Shown: positions 16,726 through 25,648 of the stretch, one piece after another
Layout: every line of letters begins with the position of its first letter
Numbering within the stretch: the first letter of the stretch is position 1
DNA from: Novipirellula caenicola
Lineage (GTDB): Bacteria > Planctomycetota > Planctomycetia > Pirellulales > Pirellulaceae
DNA: 64,000 bases
Direction of reading: 5' to 3'
NCBI RefSeq assembly: GCF_039545035.1
Contig: NZ_BAABRO010000014.1
Span: forward strand, 1 to 64,000
Position numbers and translations under genes: made by a program
The notes under the pieces: model-generated
The model's input: the letters and a program-made list of their open reading frames with translations, nothing else
What the model was told of the DNA's origin: nothing
Databases searched by the model: none

Positions 16726-18363
16726 GTGGGCGCAATCACGATTTTTTGGTTTCTGTTCTTCACTTCGCTTGTCGGTGTTTTGACATGGTGGATCACACGA
16801 CGCGATGACCACGCGAGCAGTTCGGGATACTTCCTTGGTGGCCGCTCGCTGACGTTCCCGTTAATCGCGGGATCGTTATTGTTGACGAATCTATCGACCG
16901 AACAAATGGTGGGGCTAAACGGTGCTGCCTTTACCGACGGTTTGTGTGTGATGGTTTGGGAAGTGGTCGCTGTGGTGGCGCTAGTTTTCATGGCGTGGTT
17001 CTTCTTGCCACGTTTCTTGAAAAGCGGTGTGGCAACGGTGCCTCAATACCTCGAGATTCGGTTTGACCATCAAACCCAAGTGATCACGAACATCATTTTC
17101 TTGGTCGCGTACGTCGGGATCTTGTTGCCAATCATTCTGTACACCGGTGCCCGCGGGATGCTGGACATCCTGGATGTGCCAAGCTTGCTTGGGTCGATTC
17201 CGGAAAGTCTGAATGTGGATCCTGAGACATTTGCCTTGGTGTTGATCGTTTGGATGGTAGGCATCATCGGCTCGATCTATGCGCTGTTCGGTGGACTTCG
17301 AACGGTTGCAGTCTCGGACACGCTCAATGGCATCGGGCTACTCGTAGGCGGTCTGTTAATCACCTACTACGCATTGAACGCGCTCAGCGGTGGCGAAGGG
17401 GTGGCGGCCGGTGCTGACCTGCTTTGGGCAGAACAAGAAGAACGGTTCAATTCGGTCGGCAGCAATCAATCGTCGGTTCCCTTTGGCTCGATCTTTGCCG
17501 GCATTTTCTTGTTGAATCTGTTTTACTGGACCACCAACCAACAAATCATTCAGCGTACCTTCGGAGCAAGTAGTTTGGCCGAAGGACAAAAGGGGGTGCT
17601 GTTGACAGGCGCCTTTAAGTTGCTTGGACCGCTGTACCTTGTGATCCCTGGCATGATTGCTTATTCGATGTTTGCCGGCGACGACATCAAAGCCGACAAG
17701 GCGTACGGATTGCTTGTCAATCGAGTGTTGCCAGGACCGTTAACCGGTTTCTTTGCCGCCGCGATGATCGGGGCAATCCTGAGCAGTTTTAACTCGGCAC
17801 TCAACAGTGCGTGTACGCTGTTTAGTTTGGGGCTCTACAAGAGTGCCAAGCCGAATGCGTCCGAACAAAGCGTGGTTCGATCAGGGAAGTGGTTCGGTTG
17901 GATTGTCGCCGTGGTGGCGATGACGATCGCGCCGCTGTTGGCGCAAACGACCAGTATTTTTGGTTACCTGCAAAAAATGAACGGGATGTACTTCATCCCC
18001 ATTTTTGCGGTTGTGATCGTCGGCATGTTGACTCGCCGCGTCCCGCCGATTGCAGCAAAGATTGGATTGGTGACCGGTTTCGTGGTCATCGCGGTCGGTT
18101 ACTTTGTCAGCCCGTTTGATGCGATCGTCGCGTCGGTGCACGATTTTCACTTCCTCGGAATGGTGTTCGCCTGGCTGGTCATTTTGATGTTGGTCATTGG
18201 CGAGGTCCGACCTCGCGAGACCGAGTTCATTCAAGAGGACGCCAAAGCGGTCGATATGACGCCGTGGCGACTCGCAACCCCGGCCGGCATCGTGTTGATT
18301 TTGATCGTGATCTCGATCTATGTCTCCTTTGCCGACTTCAGTGTTTTGACGCCAAAGTCTTAA
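16726..18363 (+). CDS. Sodium:solute symporter (SSS family), probable sugar transporter
   Basis: A 545-residue protein with about 14 hydrophobic helices typical of the SSS (SglT/PutP) family. Landmarks are the early GGRSLTFPLIAGSLLLTNLSTEQ, YTGARGMLD, a FGGLRTVAVSDTLNG sodium-site region, and FFAAAMIGAILSSFNSALNSACTL. The start is a GTG with ACGAGG eight bases upstream. Lying between galK and galM on the same strand, it most likely imports galactose (or a related sugar) with sodium; this substrate is inferred from context. The 245 bp from galK leave room for a separate promoter. Confidence 0.88.
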   Translation: MGAITIFWFLFFTSLVGVLTWWITRRDDHASSSGYFLGGRSLTFPLIAGSLLLTNLSTEQMVGLNGAAFTDGLCVMVWEVVAVVALVFMAWFFLPRFLKSGVATVPQYLEIRFDHQTQVITNIIFLVAYVGILLPIILYTGARGMLDILDVPSLLGSIPESLNVDPETFALVLIVWMVGIIGSIYALFGGLRTVAVSDTLNGIGLLVGGLLITYYALNALSGGEGVAAGADLLWAEQEERFNSVGSNQSSVPFGSIFAGIFLLNLFYWTTNQQIIQRTFGASSLAEGQKGVLLTGAFKLLGPLYLVIPGMIAYSMFAGDDIKADKAYGLLVNRVLPGPLTGFFAAAMIGAILSSFNSALNSACTLFSLGLYKSAKPNASEQSVVRSGKWFGWIVAVVAMTIAPLLAQTTSIFGYLQKMNGMYFIPIFAVVIVGMLTRRVPPIAAKIGLVTGFVVIAVGYFVSPFDAIVASVHDFHFLGMVFAWLVILMLVIGEVRPRETEFIQEDAKAVDMTPWRLATPAGIVLILIVISIYVSFADFSVLTPKS

Positions 18364-18787
18364 CGCGATCGCGAAGCGAGACGAAGCAGTGTTCCGATTC
18401 GTTTTGCCAATAGAGAAGCGTCGTGGAATTCGTCAACGGATTGTTGATTTAGCGAGCCGCGACGCGTCAGCGGCCGGGGCCCATGCGATACTTGGTGCCT
18501 TACGGCCAATGCCATCTCTTTTGGCCCTGACCGGGTGGTTTTTATAGCGGCGCGGGGCCCCGCCTGCTCAGTTTTGAATCGTCTACTCGCCGCAACCGGA
18601 CGGCTTACGCCGCGAACACGACTTGCGGAAACGGCACTGGGCGGGTCTCCCCCTCGAAATTGGGATGGTCGACGTCGATTGGATGCCACCACCGCCAACT
18701 TGAATTACAATCGACGTAAACCAGCCCACCTACTGCATCCGCAACATCACGCTCCCCCCTGCAACCATTGTAATAATAGGCATCAAA
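18364..18787. other. Intergenic region upstream of galM holding a dispersed repeat
   Basis: About 420 bp. Positions 18426-18515 are one copy of a 90-bp dispersed repeat listed separately. A palindrome gcggcgcggggccccg follows near 18547. No reading frame here looks real; those present are the repeat's own artefacts. The promoter of galM, if separate, lies in 18600-18780. Confidence 0.45.
18426..18515 (+). repeat. 90-bp dispersed intergenic repeat, copy A
   Basis: The core gagccgcgacgcgtcagcgg followed by ccggg...cgatacttggtgccttacggcca is repeated in reverse complement at 31271-31360 (about 75-80 percent identical by eye across 90 bp). Both copies sit in intergenic spacers and both encode the same spurious peptide GTRPLTRRGS or GPRPLTRRGS on one strand. 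It contains the self-complementary gacgcgtc. Confidence 0.75.
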
Positions 18788-19915
18788 ATGAAACTGCGAT
18801 CGACACTACTGTTGTGTTTATCCCTGCTGGGTCTATGCACTTTGGGGATCAAGCCGTCCGAGGCTCATGTTTCCGTCGAAGATTTTGATTCGATCAAGCT
18901 CTATACGCTGAAAAACGAAGCGGGGATGACGGTCAAAATCACCAACTATGGTGCCATCATCACCTCGATCATTGTCCCCGATCGCGATGGGAAAATGGGC
19001 GACGTCGCACTTGGCTACAACCGCGTCGAAGACTACATCAACGCGGTAGACAAACCCTACTTTGGAGCGGTGGTCGGACGTTACGGGAACCGTATCGCCA
19101 AAGGCAAATTCACGATCGATGGCGAAACCTACACGCTTGCCGTGAACAACGGTGAAAACCACCTGCATGGCGGCGTGGTCGGTTTCGACAAAGTCGTTTG
19201 GGATGCCAAACCACTCGAAGGGGATGGATGGTCTGGTTTGGAATTGACCTATAAGGCCAAGGATATGGAGGAAGGCTATCCCGGTAACTTGAAATTGAAA
19301 GTGACCTACAAGTTGACCATGACCAATGAATTGGTGGTCGACTATTTTGCAACGACTGACAAGAAGACGCCCGTCAATGTGACGCAACACACCTATTTCA
19401 ATCTCGCGGGCGAGGGCGAAGGCACGATCCTGGATCACGAACTGATGATCAACGCCAACCAGTTTACGCCAGTCGACGAAGGCTTGATTCCGACCGGCGA
19501 GCTGCGTGATGTCGAGGGAACTCCCTTCGATTTTAGAACGCCCAAAAAGATTGGACGCGACGTGGGTAAAGACAATGAACAATTGCGATTCGGACTCGGT
19601 TACGACCACAATTTTGTGTTGGACAAATCGGGCAATGACAAAGCGATGACGTTGGCGGCACGCGTGAAAGACCCAAAATCAGGCCGTGTGCTCGAAGTCC
19701 ACACTACCGAACCGGGGATTCAGTTTTACGGCGGTAACTTTTTAGATGGCCGTTTGCGTGGTAAGTCCGGCAAACCCTACGTGCACCGCGGCGGTTTCTG
19801 TTTGGAAACGCAACACTTTCCCGACAGCCCGAATCAACCGAATTTTCCCTCAACCATCCTCAGCCCGGGCGAAGAATACCGAACCACGACGACGTTTAAA
19901 TTCTCGGCAGAATAG
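18788..19915 (+). CDS. galM: Exported aldose 1-epimerase (galactose mutarotase)
   Basis: GalM interconverts alpha and beta anomers of galactose or glucose. The 375-residue protein has a signal peptide (LRSTLLLCLSLLGLCTLG), so it acts outside the cytoplasm. Family landmarks are GAVVGRYGNRIAKGKF, catalytic His in NHLHGG (H127) and in VTQHTYFNLAGEG (H201), and the base Glu in FCLETQHFPDSPN (E340). Context (galK, symporter upstream) fits extracytoplasmic mutarotation before uptake. ATG 18788. Confidence 0.93.
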   Translation: MKLRSTLLLCLSLLGLCTLGIKPSEAHVSVEDFDSIKLYTLKNEAGMTVKITNYGAIITSIIVPDRDGKMGDVALGYNRVEDYINAVDKPYFGAVVGRYGNRIAKGKFTIDGETYTLAVNNGENHLHGGVVGFDKVVWDAKPLEGDGWSGLELTYKAKDMEEGYPGNLKLKVTYKLTMTNELVVDYFATTDKKTPVNVTQHTYFNLAGEGEGTILDHELMINANQFTPVDEGLIPTGELRDVEGTPFDFRTPKKIGRDVGKDNEQLRFGLGYDHNFVLDKSGNDKAMTLAARVKDPKSGRVLEVHTTEPGIQFYGGNFLDGRLRGKSGKPYVHRGGFCLETQHFPDSPNQPNFPSTILSPGEEYRTTTTFKFSAE

Positions 19916-20065
19916 TCACACAAACCATTGTCGGACTGCCACTGGACAACGTGGCGTCATGCCGCCTTGCTTGGCGGTTGACGTTGTAATCCCCACGCCC
20001 CATCGGGCTTCCCCCATCCCTCCCTTCAACTTCCTCGAACGTTTTTGTTGCTTGTGAATCCCGCC

Positions 20066-21592
20066 ATGAAGTACCCTCTCCGATGTATCGCAATGCTTGC
20101 GGTAAAGGCCTCGCTGTTCTCCTCGCTGTTCCTTTTGGGCGTTTCGCCTGCTGCGGCCGCCGAATCCGATTCTTCGCGTCCGAATGTGGTGATGATCGCG
20201 ATTGACGATTTGAACGACTGGGTGGAACCGCTGGCAGGCCACCCTGACGTCAAGACGCCTGCGATGGCTCGGTTGGCCAAGCGTGGGGTCACGTTCAGTA
20301 ATGCTCACTGCCAAGCACCGCTGTGTAACCCTAGCCGCACGTCGATCATGACCGGGTTACGACCAACATCGACCGGTATCTATGGGCTAACGCCTTGGTT
20401 CCGCGACCTTCCCAAATTCAAGTCGCGAACGACGCTGCTGCAACATTTTCACAACCACGGCTATCAAACCTTCATTGGTGGCAAGATCTACCACAACGTG
20501 TACGGCCGCAATCAATCCCATCCGCAGGAATGTGATGTTTGGGGGCCCGCTTCGTCGATTGGCGTCAAACCCCCACAGAAATTGATTCCGCCGACACCCA
20601 ATGGCAACCATAAGTTGATGGACTGGGGAACGTTCCCGCATCGTGATGAAGACAAAGGAGATTGGCACGTCGCGTCGTGGGCGGTGAATGAGATCGAGTC
20701 GATGCAGGATGAAAAGCCGTTCTTTTTGGCGGCGGGATTCTTTTTGCCGCACGTTCCTTGTTATGCGACCCAAAAATGGTTCGATCTGTATCCCGAAGAC
20801 ACGCTGACGATGCCTCCGATGCCGGCGGGTGATCGCAGCGATACACCGCGGTCGTCATGGTACCTTCACTGGGAACTTCCCGAACCGCGTACGGATTGGC
20901 TTGAAGCAAACGACCAATTGCGTCCATTGGTTCGCGCCTATCTGGCGTCGATTAGTTTTGTCGACAGCCAAGTCGGACGCATTCTCGATGCTCTGGAAAA
21001 GTCGCCTTACGCGGACAACACGATCGTCGTGCTCTGGAGCGACCATGGTTACCATTTGGGCGAAAAGGCGATCTCGGGAAAAAATTCGCTGTGGGCGAGG
21101 TCAACACGGGTGCCACTGTTGTTCGCTGGCCCGGGCATCCCGGCGGACGTCCAGTGTGACCAACCCGCCGAATTGCTGGACTTGTATCCGACGCTCGCAG
21201 CACTTGCAGGGTTGCCGGAACCAGAGGACGTCGAGGGCATCAGTTTGAAACCGCAGCTCGTCGATCCGAGCACCCCGCGTGAACGCCCGGCGGTTAGCTC
21301 GCACAACAAAGGCAACCACAGTGTTTGCGATACCCGATGGCGTTACATCCGTTATCTCGATGGAGGCGAAGAACTTTACGATCACGAGAGCGACCCGAAC
21401 GAATTCGATAATCTGATCGCTCCCGGTAAAGATCGGGCTCCCTATGCCGACGTCATCGATCGATTGCGCCGCTGGTTGCCCAAACAGGAACGAGCGCTCG
21501 CCAAAGGAAGTTCGCAACGCATCTTGCAACAGCGAGCCAACGGCATCTTTTGGGAAAACAAGAAAATCGATCCGTCACAGGCACCCCATTAA
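20066..21592 (+). CDS. Secreted sulfatase (iduronate-2-sulfatase-like, Cys-type)
   Basis: A 508-residue type I sulfatase with a signal peptide ending near AAAAES. The formylglycine site is CNPSRTSIMTGLRP with C87 as the residue to be converted; upstream metal ligands are IAIDDLND and the later VVLWSDHGYHLGEK supplies the second metal site. The family would hydrolyse sulfate esters on polysaccharides; the closest layout I recognise is iduronate-2-sulfatase/choline-sulfatase. ATG 20066 is preferred to an upstream TTG at 20045. It lies 150 bp after galM on the same strand, suggesting use of sulfated galactose-containing glycans. The formylglycine-generating enzyme is not in the window. Confidence 0.9.
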   Translation: MKYPLRCIAMLAVKASLFSSLFLLGVSPAAAAESDSSRPNVVMIAIDDLNDWVEPLAGHPDVKTPAMARLAKRGVTFSNAHCQAPLCNPSRTSIMTGLRPTSTGIYGLTPWFRDLPKFKSRTTLLQHFHNHGYQTFIGGKIYHNVYGRNQSHPQECDVWGPASSIGVKPPQKLIPPTPNGNHKLMDWGTFPHRDEDKGDWHVASWAVNEIESMQDEKPFFLAAGFFLPHVPCYATQKWFDLYPEDTLTMPPMPAGDRSDTPRSSWYLHWELPEPRTDWLEANDQLRPLVRAYLASISFVDSQVGRILDALEKSPYADNTIVVLWSDHGYHLGEKAISGKNSLWARSTRVPLLFAGPGIPADVQCDQPAELLDLYPTLAALAGLPEPEDVEGISLKPQLVDPSTPRERPAVSSHNKGNHSVCDTRWRYIRYLDGGEELYDHESDPNEFDNLIAPGKDRAPYADVIDRLRRWLPKQERALAKGSSQRILQQRANGIFWENKKIDPSQAPH

Positions 21593-21911
21593 GCTTTCGA
21601 GCTTGATGCTTCGCACGCTAGCAATTGGCGTCTTTCGCGCCGCTATTCGAGATGACGCACTTTTGCTGCCATCTCGTAGCGGCTGCCGGCATTTTGCAGT
21701 CGCCGCCTGTCAAACTCTATCGATTATGCCGGATGTGCTTGTCGGATCGGTCTGTTGCTAGACCGGAATCCGACTTTCACAGGCTCCTGATGTAGCGGTT
21801 ATCCGATCTAATCCTCGAAGTCTCATCGTAGCGAATCCGCTGATCGCTACGAAAAAGCGTGCCAACGCCTTCCTCGTTGGCCCACTTCGACACTAAGACG
21901 GTTCAATCGAT
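21593..21911. other. Intergenic region with a tcgtagcga hairpin
   Basis: About 320 bp. tcgtagcga (21826-21834) and tcgctacga (21844-21852) form a 9-bp hairpin with a 9-base loop. The same cgtagcga core opens each arm of the 111-bp array at 40.2-41.6 kb. No gene seen. Confidence 0.5.
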
Positions 21912-23576
21912 ATGCACGTGACCCACTTTTCTTTCCGGCTCCGCCCCAATCGCAATCGATCCGACTCGACGAGAGTCGTGGTGCTCGGTTTGGGCTGCGT
22001 TTTGTCCGCACTGGTGATTGCCGACGTGTCGCTGACGATCCGGAATGCCAAGCCACAGTTGCCGTCGGAAGTCCAAAGTCGTGGACAAGAGCCCGCCGAT
22101 GCAACGGTCGATCACGTCGCCGCGGCGGCACGCGCTGCAGCACCGACCGACGACAAACGCGCCGTAGACGTACCACATTGCCCGGTGACAAATCACACCG
22201 AATCCGTTGTCAACGTTGCAGCCGATGACGATAACGCACTCGACTGTAGTCATGCACTCGACTGTAGTCATGCACTCGATGTTGACGCCGCAGTGATGAT
22301 GTCTAGCGAACCCGCCGCAGTGACTCGAAAACCGGCGTCGTTCGTGTTCAATCGAACCTCCGTCGCCGCAGTGGAATCTACGAATGATTCGCAACGAGCG
22401 ATCCCAGCAAAATTTTCGACGCATCCATTGGACGATCGGAATGTGACCCAGGTTTCCAATTCCGAGCCACCACTGTTGCCAATTCCGGTCAGCCGTCGCA
22501 AGAAAGTGTCGGCGCCGTTGCCGTACACCACGTCAATGGAATCACAATTGCAATGCCGACAATTGCTCGATCAAGCGTTTCACGAATATCGCGTCAAAGC
22601 TTGGCTGTCGGCCGAGACATCCACGTGGGCCGCGTTGACTCATGCGGTCGAAGCAATTCAGATCGCGACGCGTGAAGCGGCTAATAGCGATGCTGATTCA
22701 CGAGATCCACTCCGCGAACTTCAACGTGCTCGTACCGCATTGACCGAGGTGCGTGATTTCGCCGACCAATCAACGTCGTCGAACCAGATCGACATGGAAA
22801 CCATCGTCCGATCGCACCGCACCATAGTACTTCGCCACGTCGATTTAGACGGGGTGACGGCGACCCAAGCGATCGAAGCCTACTTGGATGACGCACGGCA
22901 AACGCTTGCGACATTGGCGGGCGAAAGCATTCAAGCGGCCGAAGCAATGGATTTGTTGGCCGCCATTTATCTGACCCGCGGAGACGAGCGAACGTTACCC
23001 AGCAGCACGTCGCTGTGTTTGCGCCGCGCCGCGTTGCAGGGCCAACCGCACAATGCAACGTTGGCTTCAAATCTTGGAATGCAATTGGCTCGCGTTGGCA
23101 TGTTGACCGAAGCCAAACGCGTGCTCGAGCATTCGGTATCGCTGCAGAACGATCCGGCAACTCAGTCGGCCCTCGCCCGCGTGTTGCAACAGCTCGGCCA
23201 ATACCAGCAGGCTCAAGAAGTCCAAGTGGAATTACATGCGGCGAACTATCCCAGCACCGAATATCCAAAGGGAATTCGTATCCCCGAGGTCATTCAGTTG
23301 ACACCAGCGGAATTCGCCGCCGTTTCAAGTCCCGTGATGCAGTCGCCTGCTGCTTCGCCGAGGGCCGCAGCGGAAGTCTCGATGATCCCTGCGTCGGCAA
23401 AACAAAATCGTGTAGCCAACACGCCCGCTCGGGGTGACCGACCGAATACGGTGTATACCGAAATGTCGGCTCCCGCATCACCTTTGGTTCCGTCGGTCAA
23501 TGACGTCCAAAGCGTTGCCGACCCCGCGCCGTCGGCGCTGCATCGCACTTGGAACTCGGTTCGCAATTTGTGGTAG
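21912..23576 (+). CDS. Membrane-anchored TPR-containing protein linked to polysaccharide export
   Basis: A 554-residue protein. After a basic N-terminus a single hydrophobic segment (VVVLGLGCVLSALVIADVSL, about 22-41) anchors it; residues 42-200 are low in pattern. The C-terminal third has tetratricopeptide-like helices (TLASNLGMQLARVGMLTEAK, SALARVLQQLGQYQQAQEVQ). The stop lies 8 bp before the polysaccharide export gene, so they form an operon and probably work together at the envelope. An exact 18-bp tandem duplication (22236-22271) encodes a doubled SHALDC. Function unknown beyond this context. Confidence 0.72.
   Translation: MHVTHFSFRLRPNRNRSDSTRVVVLGLGCVLSALVIADVSLTIRNAKPQLPSEVQSRGQEPADATVDHVAAAARAAAPTDDKRAVDVPHCPVTNHTESVVNVAADDDNALDCSHALDCSHALDVDAAVMMSSEPAAVTRKPASFVFNRTSVAAVESTNDSQRAIPAKFSTHPLDDRNVTQVSNSEPPLLPIPVSRRKKVSAPLPYTTSMESQLQCRQLLDQAFHEYRVKAWLSAETSTWAALTHAVEAIQIATREAANSDADSRDPLRELQRARTALTEVRDFADQSTSSNQIDMETIVRSHRTIVLRHVDLDGVTATQAIEAYLDDARQTLATLAGESIQAAEAMDLLAAIYLTRGDERTLPSSTSLCLRRAALQGQPHNATLASNLGMQLARVGMLTEAKRVLEHSVSLQNDPATQSALARVLQQLGQYQQAQEVQVELHAANYPSTEYPKGIRIPEVIQLTPAEFAAVSSPVMQSPAASPRAAAEVSMIPASAKQNRVANTPARGDRPNTVYTEMSAPASPLVPSVNDVQSVADPAPSALHRTWNSVRNLW
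22236..22281 (+). repeat. 18-bp in-frame tandem duplication
   Basis: gcactcgactgtagtcat occurs at 22236-22253 and 22254-22271, followed by a ten-base partial third copy. It stays in frame within the TPR gene and suggests recent slippage. Confidence 0.85.
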
Positions 23577-23584
23577 TCGCCATC

Positions 23585-24958
23585 ATGAATCACAATCCAT
23601 CATCCCTTCGTCGATCATCACGTTGCCATTCATCACGCGGCCAATCATCCATGTCACGTCTACCGATGTCGCCTGTTCACTCGCGGACCCTTTGCATGTT
23701 CGAATCCACACGACATCGAAACGCTCGGATTGCGATGGTTTACGGATTCGTTGCCATGACGGTGTTGGTGTTTTCCGCAACGCTGCACGGGCAACAACTT
23801 GACTCAACGGTGTCGCCTGCGAATGTCGATTCGACACGCGAACAGAATCGATTGGCAAACGAGATATCGCCTCGGCAGAGCGATTGCGGATGCCGGAACG
23901 TTCCCGGGGGCTATCCATGTCGCGGTGAATGTCAAAAGTGCATGATCGGTGTCGATTGCCGCGATGGCTGTGGGATGGAACAGCGGTGGGCAGATTCACG
24001 CCGCTTGAACTTTGACGCCTACGGCCCTGGTGAATATGCCGGTCCATCGCGTTTGTCGCATCTTGGTGAATATCGACTGCGACCCGGTGACCAACTGCAA
24101 ACCTTTTACTTGATCACTCGCTCACAATCCTCGGGGATGTACCGCTTGACGCCGGGCGATTCCATCTTGATCGAATCGCTCGCCGACGTGGAACTGAATC
24201 GTGGAACACTCGAAAACGGCTTGGTCATCCAACCCGACGGCACCATCACTGTGCGTCTGCTCGGGCAAATTCGTGCTGCCGGCATGACGATCGACCAGCT
24301 TCGTGAACTGCTCAATGATCAGTACATGAAATACTATCCGAAACCTGCGATCGACGTGACGCCCGTTCGCACCAATACGTTGGCCGAAGACATTCGCAAC
24401 GCCGTGGGTGGACAAAGCGGGTTCAACGAGCAATCGGTGACGGTGACGGTCATGCCCGACGGGAAAATTCGTCTGCCGGGGATCGGCGAAGTCTGTGTGC
24501 AAGGCTTCTCGATGAACGAATTGAAGAAGGAAATCAATCTACGCTATCGCGAAATTGTCGTCGGGCTCGATGTCGAACCGATTTTGGCGGCTCAAGCTCC
24601 CCATTTTGTTCATGTGATGGGCGAGGTGGGCAATCCGAACCGAATCCTATTGGATGGTCCAACCACCGTGCTCGGGGCGATCGCTGCTGCAGGTGGTCAT
24701 TTGCCCAGTGGGAATTTGCGACAGGTCGTGATTTTCCGCAGGGCCGAGGATTGGCGTATGATTTCCACCATGCTGGATCTGCAGGGGGCGATCTATGGCA
24801 AACGTCCAACTCCGGCCGACGAAATCTGGGTTCGCGACGGCGACGTGATCATCATTCCCGCTCGACCCATTGTCCGCTTTGACAACTGGGTTCAACAAGT
24901 CTTTACCGACGGAATCTACGGTTTAGTGCCTCCGGGTACCCAGTTCAACGCAAACTAG
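23585..24958 (+). CDS. Polysaccharide export protein (Wza-like, Poly_export + SLBB)
   Basis: A 457-residue protein of the outer-membrane polysaccharide export family. After an N-terminal hydrophobic stretch (about 56-76 from the ATG) comes a seven-cysteine segment (about residues 101-133) not usual in Wza. Then follows a Poly_export domain (YRLTPGDSILIESL, LVIQPDGTITVRLLGQI, GMTIDQLRELL) and SLBB-type domains (HVMGEVGNPNRILLDG, TVLGAIAAAGG). It likely forms the export channel for capsule or exopolysaccharide. ATG 23585 is 8 bp after the TPR gene stop. No Wzc/Wzx/Wzy partners are in the window. Confidence 0.87.
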   Translation: MNHNPSSLRRSSRCHSSRGQSSMSRLPMSPVHSRTLCMFESTRHRNARIAMVYGFVAMTVLVFSATLHGQQLDSTVSPANVDSTREQNRLANEISPRQSDCGCRNVPGGYPCRGECQKCMIGVDCRDGCGMEQRWADSRRLNFDAYGPGEYAGPSRLSHLGEYRLRPGDQLQTFYLITRSQSSGMYRLTPGDSILIESLADVELNRGTLENGLVIQPDGTITVRLLGQIRAAGMTIDQLRELLNDQYMKYYPKPAIDVTPVRTNTLAEDIRNAVGGQSGFNEQSVTVTVMPDGKIRLPGIGEVCVQGFSMNELKKEINLRYREIVVGLDVEPILAAQAPHFVHVMGEVGNPNRILLDGPTTVLGAIAAAGGHLPSGNLRQVVIFRRAEDWRMISTMLDLQGAIYGKRPTPADEIWVRDGDVIIIPARPIVRFDNWVQQVFTDGIYGLVPPGTQFNAN

Positions 24959-24987
24959 CTCTGGGGGACTATCAAAGCGGTTTTTGG

Positions 24988-24995
24988 TATACAAT
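24988..24995 (+). promoter_or_regulatory. Possible extended -10 element upstream of the DUF2059 gene
   Basis: tatacaat preceded by TTGG, 65 bp before the ATG at 25061, resembles an extended -10. No good -35 is seen. Weak call. Confidence 0.3.
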
Positions 24996-25060
24996 TGCCG
25001 GTACAAAGACGATGGTCTTCATCGTCTGTATCTACCTTGCAATGTAATCAAGAGCCAACG

Positions 25061-25615
25061 ATGAAAGTCTGCTTGCGTCCCGCCGTCCGTTTCTGCCTCA
25101 CCTCCGCGTTGGGCGTTGCCCTGGTCTTCGCTTCCGAAGGGGTTCACGCTCAAGACCCTTCGGACGCTGCCGCCGAAGCGCCCGCCGCTGAAGCTGCAGC
25201 CGAAGCGGAAGTTGAAAAAGATTCTCATACGCTCGCAGTCGAAGCACTGCTGGACAGTATGAATATGAAAGAGACCACGCAGCAGACGGTGGATCAGATG
25301 CTGCAGATGCAAATTCAACAGCAACCGCAGATGGCTGCATTCCAAGATGTCATGAAAGCGTTTCTGCACAAACATCTTTCGTTCGAATCGCTCAAACCCG
25401 ATTTGATCAAGCTTTACAAAACGGAATTCACCGAACCCGAGATCAAAGCACTGACCGATTTCTACAACACACCTGTAGGCAAAAAGGCGATCGAGAAGTT
25501 GCCGACGCTGTCGGCCGCCGGCGCCCAAATTGGCATGCAACGCGTCCAAGCGAACATGGGCGAGTTGCAGACGGCAATCTTGAAGCGTCAAAGCGAGCTG
25601 CAACAACAGCAATAG
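25061..25615 (+). CDS. Secreted DUF2059 protein
   Basis: A 184-residue protein with a signal peptide (CLRPAVRFCLTSALGVALVFA, cleavage near VHAQD), then an Ala/Glu-rich linker and the helical DUF2059 domain: LLDSMNMKETTQQTVDQML early, and the hallmark LYKTEFTEPEIKALTDFYNTPVGKK in the middle. Members are small periplasmic proteins of unknown function. ATG 25061; an upstream in-frame start at 24995 overlaps the likely promoter. 33 bp separate it from the methyltransferase gene, so they may be cotranscribed. Confidence 0.85.
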   Translation: MKVCLRPAVRFCLTSALGVALVFASEGVHAQDPSDAAAEAPAAEAAAEAEVEKDSHTLAVEALLDSMNMKETTQQTVDQMLQMQIQQQPQMAAFQDVMKAFLHKHLSFESLKPDLIKLYKTEFTEPEIKALTDFYNTPVGKKAIEKLPTLSAAGAQIGMQRVQANMGELQTAILKRQSELQQQQ

Positions 25616-25648
25616 TCTGCGTGCTCATTTGATCTTTTTGGAGTCGCG

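Noticed and set aside
18360-18698. Minus-strand 112-residue protein after the symporter
   Set aside because: Most of it is the translation of the 90-bp dispersed repeat; the same artefact peptide appears at the second copy.
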